DNA of 64,000 bases from an uncultured bacterium (GTDB lineage Bacteria > Bacteroidota > Bacteroidia > Chitinophagales > CAIODY01): positions 174,344 through 238,343 of the forward strand of contig CAIODY010000043.1 of the NCBI GenBank assembly GCA_903857255.1, read 5' to 3'. Shown here piece by piece: positions 7,942 to 15,948 of this stretch. The notes beneath the pieces were generated by a model. The model searched no databases. It saw only the letters and a program-made list of their open reading frames with translations, and was not told the DNA's origin. Position numbers and translations under genes: made by a program. Position 1 is the first letter of the stretch. Each line of letters opens with the position of its first letter.

Positions 7942-10053
7942 CTATTTCAACATTTGATACATTGCAAAGCTGCTACCATAAGCTATTACAGTCATGTAAG
8001 CAATTTGAAATGCTGCCCACTTCCAGCTACCAGTCTCACGTTTTACTACGGCAATGGTACTCATACATTGCATGGCAAAAGCATAAAACAAAAGCAAAGA
8101 AAATACTGTAGCTATTGTAAATACAGGTGTTCCGGTATCATCACGTTTGGCAGAAAGCATTTTTTGTTGTAACGTTTTTGAGTTGTCTTGTGCGTTGCCA
8201 ACGCTATACAGAGTACTCATGGTGCCAACAAAAACTTCACGAGCTGCAAATGATGTAATTAGTGAAATGCCAATTTTCCAATCATAACCTAACGGACGAA
8301 TAACCGGCTCGATAATTTTTCCTAAGTGCCCAGCATAGCTATTTTCCAGTTTTTTGGCTAAATATTCATGTTCTAAAACCAATTTATTTTCAGGATGATT
8401 TTGAATTTCAGAATCGTATTTATTTTTCAATTCCACCATTTTTTTCAATGGTCCGTAGCTCGACAAAAACCAAAGAAAAATCGAAATGGTCAAAATCACT
8501 TTGCCAGCTTGCCAAGCAAATATTTTTGCCTTTTCAATCATGGTTGAAAAAACATTTCCCCATCTCGGCATTCGATAAATCGGCAATTCCATAATGAAAA
8601 AGCTTCGCTCTTTTGCTTTGATAAAAATTCGCAAAATCATCCCAACAATTATCGCCGAAAAAAATCCGAGCAGGTACAAACCCATCATAGCAAAGGCTTG
8701 TATGCTGAAAATGCCGTAATAAACTTTGTGTGGCACAACCAAACTCACCAACAAAATATACACTGGCAATCGAGCCGAACAACTCATCAATGGTGTTACC
8801 AAAATGGTAATCAATCTATCTTTTTTATTTTCGATAGTTCTTGCACTCATGATGGCTGGTACAGCGCAAGCCATGCCACTGATTAATGGCACAACACTCC
8901 TTCCATTCATCCCAACTTTTCGCATCAACTTGTCCATCATAAAACTCACACGAGCCATATAGCCGCTATCTTCGAGTAATGTGATAAAGGCAAACAGCAA
9001 CATGATTTGTGGAATGAAAACCACGATGCCGCCCAAACCAGCAATAATTCCATTCGTTAATAAATCGGTGAAACCGTTATCAGGCAAATGATTGGTGAGG
9101 TAAGTGGTCAAAGCTCTTACGCCGCTATCAATCCAATCCATTGGCACTTGCGAAATGGAAAAAATTAATTGAAACATTAAAAACATCACGGCTAAAAAAA
9201 TCAAGTAGCCATAAATTGGGTGCGTAACAATTTTGTCAATTCTGTTTGGTTTCCAATTTTCAGTTTGCACACTCGATTCTTTTACGCAATCGTGCAAAAT
9301 GGAATTTATTTTTTCGTAGCGCAATAAAGTTTCTTCGCCTTGCAATGCACTGCTGTTAAAGCTTTGAAGCTGCAATACTTTTTTTGTTTGCTCTTTTGCA
9401 GCAGCATCTAAACAAAAAATATTGATGAAATGATGGGCTGTAAGCAATGCTGCATAATCACTTTTTATGTTGTGCATTTGCTTCATTTCGGCTACCACAG
9501 CCGATTGCAGAATGGTGGCATCAACAAAATAATTTTTTGAAACTGATTGTGGAATCAAAATTTGTTTTTTCAATTCTTCAATGCCTTCATTTTTTCGAGC
9601 ATTAATGGGAATAATTTTTACACCTAATTGTTCACTCAATTTTTTTATTTGAATGTGCAAACCCTTTTCCTGTGCCACATCCAGCATGTTTAATGCAATG
9701 ATGGTGGGGATTTTTAAATCAATAATTTGCGAAGCGAATAATAAATTGCGTTTTAAATTAGAAGCATCTGCCAGCACAATAATCAAATCGGGATACGATT
9801 CATTCTGTGGATTTAATAAAACATCAAAAGCAACATATTCATCCATCGAACGTGGATAAAGGCTGTAAGTGCCAGGTAAATCAACCACTTCAGCAATGGT
9901 GCTGGCATCCAAATGAGCAAAGCCAACTTTTTTTTCAACCGTTACACCTGGATAGTTTGCCACTTTTTGTCGCATACCTGTTAGTGCATTAAACAATGAT
10001 GTTTTGCCACAATTGGGATTACCTACTAATGCTATTTTGAGTTTGTTTGTCAA
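7942..10053 (-). CDS. feoB: Ferrous iron transport protein B
   Basis: FeoB is the inner-membrane Fe2+ permease with a cytosolic N-terminal GTPase. The 703-aa protein shows the G1 motif GNPNCGKTSLFN, the G2 region NYPGVTVE, G3 DLPGTYSLYP and G4 NMLD. A helical regulatory domain follows, then two Gate segments (GMACAVPAIMSART, TPLMSCSARLPVY) and the C-terminal membrane helices. No FeoA is fused or adjacent. Length is normal for the family. The start is an ATG at 10053. It is divergent from the paaBCD unit across about 200 bp, which may hold both promoters; no Fur-like site was recognised. Confidence 0.95.
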   Translation of the reverse strand: MTNKLKIALVGNPNCGKTSLFNALTGMRQKVANYPGVTVEKKVGFAHLDASTIAEVVDLPGTYSLYPRSMDEYVAFDVLLNPQNESYPDLIIVLADASNLKRNLLFASQIIDLKIPTIIALNMLDVAQEKGLHIQIKKLSEQLGVKIIPINARKNEGIEELKKQILIPQSVSKNYFVDATILQSAVVAEMKQMHNIKSDYAALLTAHHFINIFCLDAAAKEQTKKVLQLQSFNSSALQGEETLLRYEKINSILHDCVKESSVQTENWKPNRIDKIVTHPIYGYLIFLAVMFLMFQLIFSISQVPMDWIDSGVRALTTYLTNHLPDNGFTDLLTNGIIAGLGGIVVFIPQIMLLFAFITLLEDSGYMARVSFMMDKLMRKVGMNGRSVVPLISGMACAVPAIMSARTIENKKDRLITILVTPLMSCSARLPVYILLVSLVVPHKVYYGIFSIQAFAMMGLYLLGFFSAIIVGMILRIFIKAKERSFFIMELPIYRMPRWGNVFSTMIEKAKIFAWQAGKVILTISIFLWFLSSYGPLKKMVELKNKYDSEIQNHPENKLVLEHEYLAKKLENSYAGHLGKIIEPVIRPLGYDWKIGISLITSFAAREVFVGTMSTLYSVGNAQDNSKTLQQKMLSAKRDDTGTPVFTIATVFSLLLFYAFAMQCMSTIAVVKRETGSWKWAAFQIAYMTVIAYGSSFAMYQMLK

Positions 10054-10228
10054 TTATCTGAAATGAAAACACAAATATCCGAATTAAAGTTTTAAATTTT
10101 TGGAATAGCAATTTTTATTGGGAAACAATTTTATAAAAGACTCCGTTAAAGTGCACAAGTCAAAAATTTTCTGATAAAAATCATTTTCTCTTTTGACGCA
10201 AGTCATAATTCAAAGTAGCATCAACAAA

Positions 10229-10236
10229 TAGTTTTG
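10229..10236 (+). promoter_or_regulatory. -7 promoter element for the paaBCD-haemoglobin unit
   Basis: TAGTTTTG fits TAnnTTTG and ends 13 nt before the ATG of paaB at 10250. The track's TTG start at 10238 would begin just after it and is unlikely. Confidence 0.5.
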
Positions 10237-10249
10237 CTTGCAAAAAATT

Positions 10250-10543
10250 ATGTCGAACAACAATAATCAGTTCCCACAATGGGAAGTTTTCATACAAGAA
10301 AAAAGTGGAAGTCCGTTTGAACATGCAGGCAGTGTTCATGCCACTGATAAAAAAATGGCGTTGCAAAATGCTCGTGATATTTATACGCGAAGGCTTGAGG
10401 GCAGGGCGTTGTGGGTGGTGATGACGGATAATATTGCCTCCACAACCCGTGATGATGAAGAAGAATTTTTCGACCCAGCGGAAGATAAAATATATCGCAC
10501 ACCCAACTTTTACAAAATGCCAGCAGGCACTACTAATCTATAA
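10250..10543 (+). CDS. paaB: 1,2-phenylacetyl-CoA epoxidase subunit B
   Basis: PaaB is the small structural subunit of the PaaABCE multicomponent monooxygenase that epoxidises phenylacetyl-CoA. The 97-aa protein matches the family along its length: WEVFIQEKSG, EHAGSVHATD, ALQNARDIYTRRLEG, LWVV, EEFFDPAEDKIYR and a tail like PTFYxxPxG. The ATG at 10250 (MSNNNNQFPQWEV) is chosen over the track's TTG. It leads a four-gene unit; unusually, paaA does not precede it. Confidence 0.93.
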   Translation: MSNNNNQFPQWEVFIQEKSGSPFEHAGSVHATDKKMALQNARDIYTRRLEGRALWVVMTDNIASTTRDDEEEFFDPAEDKIYRTPNFYKMPAGTTNL

Positions 10544-10561
10544 TTTAACAACAAATTTATC

Positions 10562-11320
10562 ATGAACACAAAAGAGGCATTATATAATTTCTGTTTGAGA
10601 TTAGCCGATAACAATATTGTATTAGGTCAGCGCTTGGCTGAATGGTGCAGCCGCGGACCCATACTGGAAGAGGATTTGGCGATGACCAACATTTCGTTGG
10701 ATTTATTTGGCGAAGCTGAAAGCCTTTATGAATACGCTGTTTCGTTGATGGACAACAATTCAACAGCCGACCATTTAGCATTTTTAAGAAGTGAAAGAGA
10801 ATACTTCAACAACTTGTTGGTGGAACAACCCAATGGTGATTTTGCTCAAACGATGATGAAACAGGTTTTGTTTTCAGCATTTGCAAAACACTTGTATGAA
10901 GCATTATGTAACAGCCATGATGAAACCTTGAAAGGATTATCTGCAAAGGCTTTGAAAGAAACAAAATATCATCTACGCCATAGCAGCGAATGGATTATTC
11001 GCTTTGGTAATGGCACTGAAGAAAGTATACGTCGTACTCAATTTGCATTAAATAAATTGTGGCGTTTTACTGATGATATGTTTGTGATGAATGATGTGGA
11101 CGAAGAATTAATTTCGATGGGCATCAGTTTTAATTTGGATGATATTCATGCTAAATGGAAATTCACTATCAGCGAAATTTTTGCTGAAGCTAATTTGCAA
11201 ATACCTGATGCCAATAATGTGATAACTGGCGGCAGCAAAGGCTTTCACACCGAACATTTAGGACATTTACTTTGCGAAATGCAATATTTACAACGTGTAC
11301 ATCCGGGCGCAACATGGTAA
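10562..11320 (+). CDS. paaC: 1,2-phenylacetyl-CoA epoxidase subunit C
   Basis: This ferritin-like helical subunit of phenylacetyl-CoA epoxidase pairs with the catalytic PaaA and is itself non-catalytic. The 252-aa sequence follows E. coli PaaC closely: LADNNIVLGQRLAEWCSRGP, NISLDLFGEAE, VEQPNGDFAQT, KETKYHLRHSSEW, RFGNGTEES, INKLWRFT-like ALNKLWRFTDD, and the C-terminal GFHTEHLGHLLCEMQYLQRV. It starts 18 nt after paaB and its last codons overlap the start of paaD. Confidence 0.95.
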   Translation: MNTKEALYNFCLRLADNNIVLGQRLAEWCSRGPILEEDLAMTNISLDLFGEAESLYEYAVSLMDNNSTADHLAFLRSEREYFNNLLVEQPNGDFAQTMMKQVLFSAFAKHLYEALCNSHDETLKGLSAKALKETKYHLRHSSEWIIRFGNGTEESIRRTQFALNKLWRFTDDMFVMNDVDEELISMGISFNLDDIHAKWKFTISEIFAEANLQIPDANNVITGGSKGFHTEHLGHLLCEMQYLQRVHPGATW

Positions 11321-11823
11321 ACCTTGATTCACCATTAACCAACGAAAAAGTTTGGAAAATTTTAAATCAAATTCCCGACCCAGATATTCCTGTGGTGAGC
11401 ATTGTGGAGTTGGGCATTGTGAGAAATGTAGAAAACAACGATGCTGAAAAATGGATAGTAACGATTACACCAAGTTATTCAGGTTGCCCAGCCATGGCGG
11501 TTTTCAGAGAGGATATCAAAACTGTTTTATTGGAAAGTGGAGCGAAAGAAGTAGAACTAAAAATTTCATATTCGCCTGCCTGGACAACTGATTGGTTGAG
11601 TGAAACCACTCGTGAAAAAATGCGGAAGCATGGCATTGCACCACCTGAAACTAATTCATCGCAATCTGTTGAATTATTTGCTGATTCTAAAAGAAAAATT
11701 ACTTGCCCACATTGTGGTAAAAACGAAACACATCGCACTTCGCAATTTGGCTCAACGCCTTGCAAAGCTTTGTGGTATTGTGATTCATGCCATCAGCCAT
11801 TTGAATATTTTAAGTGTTATTGA
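11314..11823 (+). CDS. paaD: 1,2-phenylacetyl-CoA epoxidase assembly protein PaaD
   Basis: PaaD is an MIP18/DUF59-family factor thought to help Fe-S assembly of the epoxidase system. The 169-aa protein has the N-terminal DUF59 core (NQIPDPDIPVVSIVELGIV, ITPSYSGCPAM) and a C-terminal zinc-ribbon-like region (CPHCGKNETH ... WYCDSCHQPFEYFKCY). The ATG at 11314 overlaps the paaC stop (ATGGTAA). The longer track ORF runs further into paaC and is rejected. The truncated haemoglobin gene starts 3 nt after its TGA. Confidence 0.93.
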   Translation: MVNLDSPLTNEKVWKILNQIPDPDIPVVSIVELGIVRNVENNDAEKWIVTITPSYSGCPAMAVFREDIKTVLLESGAKEVELKISYSPAWTTDWLSETTREKMRKHGIAPPETNSSQSVELFADSKRKITCPHCGKNETHRTSQFGSTPCKALWYCDSCHQPFEYFKCY

Positions 11824-11826
11824 AAA

Positions 11827-12222
11827 ATGAAAAGAGATATTTCAGATAAAACCGACATCAAAATATTGGTAGATTCTTTTTATGCAAAAGTAAAATCGGA
11901 TGAATTGCTTGGCAAAATTTTTGATGACATCATGCAAGTAAATTGGGAAAAGCATTTGCCCAAAATGTATGATTTTTGGGATAATATTTTGTTCCGAACC
12001 AACAATTATCATGGTCGTCCGTTTCCACCACATTTGGATGTGAATGATAAAATCGCCTTAACCAACGAACATTTTCAGCGTTGGATAAATTTATTCTACA
12101 CCACTGTTGATGAGCATTTCATTGGTAAAAATGCAGAAGAAATAAAATTCAGAGCCAACTCCATCAAGCAGATTTTTAATTACAAAATCAATTTCATTAA
12201 TCATCATCAAAGCCAAATATAA
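11827..12222 (+). CDS. Group III truncated haemoglobin
   Basis: The 131-aa protein looks like a 2-over-2 haemoglobin of group III (trHbP). It shows DIKILVDSFYAKV, LPKMYDFWDNILF with an aromatic-rich B/E region, NNYHGRPFPPH, the proximal-His segment LTNEHFQRWINLFYTTVDEHF and a final helix. Members bind O2, NO or act in redox chemistry; physiological roles vary. It lies 3 nt after paaD and is almost surely co-transcribed with paaBCD, a system that consumes O2. A role in oxygen supply or protection is inference only. Confidence 0.88.
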   Translation: MKRDISDKTDIKILVDSFYAKVKSDELLGKIFDDIMQVNWEKHLPKMYDFWDNILFRTNNYHGRPFPPHLDVNDKIALTNEHFQRWINLFYTTVDEHFIGKNAEEIKFRANSIKQIFNYKINFINHHQSQI

Positions 12223-12284
12223 ACTGACAACAATCATTTTCAAAAATTGATTTGCCTCATGTTTTTTAGAAAGAAACAAAAGCA

Positions 12285-12309
12285 TTTTGTGAAATTATTT
12301 TTCACAAAA
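12285..12309. promoter_or_regulatory. Perfect 10-bp inverted repeat upstream of the MBL/rhodanese gene
   Basis: TTTTGTGAAA and TTTCACAAAA flank a TTATT spacer and end 13 nt before the ATG at 12323. No T run follows on the + strand, so an operator is more likely than a terminator. The TGTGA/TCACA halves are 9 nt apart, not the 6 nt of a classical Crp/Fnr site. Confidence 0.45.
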
Positions 12310-12322
12310 AATCTGTTTCAAA

Positions 12323-13705
12323 ATGTTTATCCAACAACTTTATACCAACTGTTTAGCGCAAGCCGCTTATTATATTGAATCGAATGGTGAAGCCGCAATC
12401 ATCGACCCATTAAGGGATACAGCAGATTACCTTACTTTATTAAAATCAAGAAATGCAAAATTGAAATACATTTTTGAAACGCATTTTCATGCTGATTTTG
12501 TGAGCGGACATTTAGATTTAGCCAAGCAAACTGGTGCACAAATAATCTTTGGACCTGATGCAAAACCTAATTATGAAGCACGAATTTGCCGCGATAATGA
12601 AAAACTTTTGTTGGGCGATTGTGTGCTGCAAGTGTTGCACACACCGGGTCACACCATTGAATCCATCTGTGTTTTATTGTTTGATGAACAACATAAATCG
12701 CACAGTTTATTTAGTGGCGATACTTTGTTTGTGGGCGATGTTGGTCGCCCTGATTTGTTGAGTGGAAATTTATCGAAAGAAGTTTTAGCCAGCATGTTGT
12801 ATGATTCAATTCAACAAAAAATAATGCCGCTAAATGGTGACGTGATTGTATATCCTGGGCATGGAGCTGGTTCTCCTTGCGGAAAAAATTTAGGCAAGGA
12901 AACCAGCTCTACTATTGGCATTCAGAAGAAATTGAATTATGCTTTACAACCAATTACAAAAGAAAAATTCATTGAAATAGTTACTGCTGACCAACCTGCT
13001 GCGCCAGCTTATTTTTTTAAAGATGCAGCGATAAATAAAAATGGTTACGAAAGTTTTGAAACCGTTTTACAAAAAGAAATGAAAGATTTATCTGCCGAGC
13101 AAGTGGCTGAATATATCCGCAAAGGTGCGGTGGTGCTGGATGTGAGAAACAATAATGATTTTGCCAATGCACATATCAAAGGTGCTATCAACATTGCACT
13201 GAATGGAACATTCGCTATTTACACAGGTTCTATTATTTCATTAACGCAACCGATTGTGTTGGTTTGCGACATGGGAAAAGAGAAAGAACCACTTACAAGG
13301 CTTGCCCGTGTTGGGTTTGAGAATGTAGTGGGTTATTGGGATGGTGATGTTCACTTTTTAATTTCGCATGAAATTGAAATCAGCAAAATAAAAACGATTG
13401 CCGTGGATGAGTTGAATGAAGTGTTGACGAATGAAAAAATGGTGGTGTTGGATGTGCGATTGAAAAATGAATTTGATGTACAACATTTAAAAAATGCCAT
13501 CAACATTCCGTTGAATGAATTGCAAGATAGAATTGCCGAATTAAACCCCAAAGATGAATTGTTGATTTACTGCGCAGGCGGCTACCGAAGCATGATTGCA
13601 GCTTCTATTTTAGAAAAAAACGGTTTCAAAAAACTGATTAATTTGAATGGCGGAATTAATGCGGTGAATAAATACAAACCCGAAATGATTTTGCAAATGG
13701 CTTGA
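12323..13705 (+). CDS. MBL-fold hydrolase with two rhodanese domains (persulfide dioxygenase-like)
   Basis: The N-terminal ~240 residues form a metallo-beta-lactamase domain of the ETHE1/Blh type: THFHADFVSGH, LHTPGHTIES, LFSGDTLFVGDVGRPDL and VYPGHG. Two rhodanese domains follow (about 255-350 and 365-455). The second has a canonical active loop, CAGGYRS. The first reads VCDMGKEK, keeping the cysteine but not the usual CxxGxR. Such fusions oxidise glutathione or coenzyme persulfides and transfer sulfane sulfur; the substrate here is not determined. It follows the haemoglobin gene by 100 nt with a palindrome in between, suggesting its own control. Confidence 0.88.
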   Translation: MFIQQLYTNCLAQAAYYIESNGEAAIIDPLRDTADYLTLLKSRNAKLKYIFETHFHADFVSGHLDLAKQTGAQIIFGPDAKPNYEARICRDNEKLLLGDCVLQVLHTPGHTIESICVLLFDEQHKSHSLFSGDTLFVGDVGRPDLLSGNLSKEVLASMLYDSIQQKIMPLNGDVIVYPGHGAGSPCGKNLGKETSSTIGIQKKLNYALQPITKEKFIEIVTADQPAAPAYFFKDAAINKNGYESFETVLQKEMKDLSAEQVAEYIRKGAVVLDVRNNNDFANAHIKGAINIALNGTFAIYTGSIISLTQPIVLVCDMGKEKEPLTRLARVGFENVVGYWDGDVHFLISHEIEISKIKTIAVDELNEVLTNEKMVVLDVRLKNEFDVQHLKNAINIPLNELQDRIAELNPKDELLIYCAGGYRSMIAASILEKNGFKKLINLNGGINAVNKYKPEMILQMA

Positions 13706-13784
13706 TTTTTTTATGCTTTCAGAGCAATTCTTTTAAAATCAAAACCTTTTCTGCTTTTATCTATGAAAATTCCCTTCTAAAACT

Positions 13785-13792
13785 TACCTTTG
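13785..13792 (+). promoter_or_regulatory. -7 promoter element for atpD-atpC
   Basis: TACCTTTG fits TAnnTTTG and would give a leader of nearly 80 nt before the atpD ATG at 13877. The leader holds short GTGAATGG-type repeats. Confidence 0.5.
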
Positions 13793-13805
13793 CGGCTCGA
13801 AAAAA

Positions 13806-13833
13806 GTGAATGGTGAATGGTCAATTGTGAATC
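13806..13833 (+). repeat. Short degenerate repeats (GTGAATGG / GTGAATCC) in the atpD leader
   Basis: GTGAATGGTGAATGG is followed by TCAATTGTGAATCC: two overlapping exact GTGAATGG units and one degenerate unit. They lie between the promoter-like element and atpD. Confidence 0.5.
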
Positions 13834-13873
13834 CATCATTTTAGAAAATATTTTTACCAACAATTCAATATAA

Positions 13874-15385
<1,512 letters not shown>

Positions 15386-15400
15386 AAGCTTACAAAATGG

Positions 15401-15442
15401 TTCGACAGGGCTCACCATGACGGTCATCCTGAGCTTGTCGAA
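15401..15442. repeat. Palindromic intergenic repeat (REP-like) between atpD and atpC
   Basis: Three paired blocks form a nearly symmetrical element: TTCGACA/TGTCGAA, GCTCA/TGAGC and ATGAC/GTCAT. They are separated by GG/T and CC/CC internal mismatches. A right-arm copy differing at two bases ends the window at 63981-64000. A following stretch, TTTGCGTCTTTGCGCC, is also low complexity. Confidence 0.75.
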
Positions 15443-15504
15443 GGATAAAATAAAAAGAAAACACTTTGCGTCTTTGCGCCTTTGTGTGAAAAACAAAAAA
15501 CAAA

Positions 15505-15747
15505 ATGACACTTGAGATTCTAACTCCAGAAAAAAAATTCTTCAGCGGCGATGCAGAAAGCGTTATGCTGCCTGGTGCTGATGGAAAGTTTGAAATATTG
15601 AAAGACCATGCGCCATTGATTTCATCATTGAAAGAAGGTGAAATTCGTATTCGCCAAAATGGAAAAGATACTTCGGTAAAAATTAAAAGTGGTTTTGTTG
15701 AAGTGTTGAACAACAAAATTAACGTGATGGTAGAAGGTGCTGCATAA
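15505..15747 (+). CDS. atpC: F0F1 ATP synthase subunit epsilon (beta-barrel domain only)
   Basis: The 80-aa protein covers the N-terminal beta-sandwich of epsilon: LEILTPEKKFFSGDAESV, LPGADGKFEILKDHAP, LISSLKEGEIRI and a last strand ending VMVEGAA. The C-terminal helical hairpin that in many bacteria inhibits ATP hydrolysis is absent, a short form often seen in Bacteroidota. It lies 119 nt after atpD, separated by a palindromic repeat. A terminator follows about 40 nt downstream. Confidence 0.93.
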   Translation: MTLEILTPEKKFFSGDAESVMLPGADGKFEILKDHAPLISSLKEGEIRIRQNGKDTSVKIKSGFVEVLNNKINVMVEGAA

Positions 15748-15750
15748 TTC

Positions 15751-15790
15751 AGTTTTTAAAGTTCATCAAGTACATAAAGTTTTTAAAGAA
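15751..15790 (+). repeat. AT-rich intergenic repeat, copy 1
   Basis: This segment after atpC contains AAAGTTCATCAAGT then TAAAGTTTTTAAAGAA. The same core with small changes is found at 43112-43150, also right after a plus-strand stop codon. Confidence 0.55.
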
Positions 15791-15821
15791 AAGCCAATTC
15801 AAATTTTGAGTTGGCTTTTTT
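15789..15821 (+). terminator. Intrinsic terminator after atpC
   Basis: AAAAGCCAATTCAAA pairs with TTTGAGTTGGCTTTT (one G-U), followed by Ts. It closes the atpDC unit. Confidence 0.75.
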
Positions 15822-15948
15822 CATAAAAATCAGTTGCAAAAATTCAACAAGTGTTTACATTAATAGCCTTTTAAAAAAATCTTATCCATAACCACATTTC
15901 TTTTTTTCATTGCAAAAACATTTCTTTGCAAAAATTTAACCGAACCGA

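Noticed and set aside
12285-12309. Crp/Fnr-type site reading of the palindrome
   Set aside because: TGTGA and TCACA are 9 nt apart rather than 6, so a standard Crp/Fnr dimer would not fit; kept as an unassigned operator candidate.
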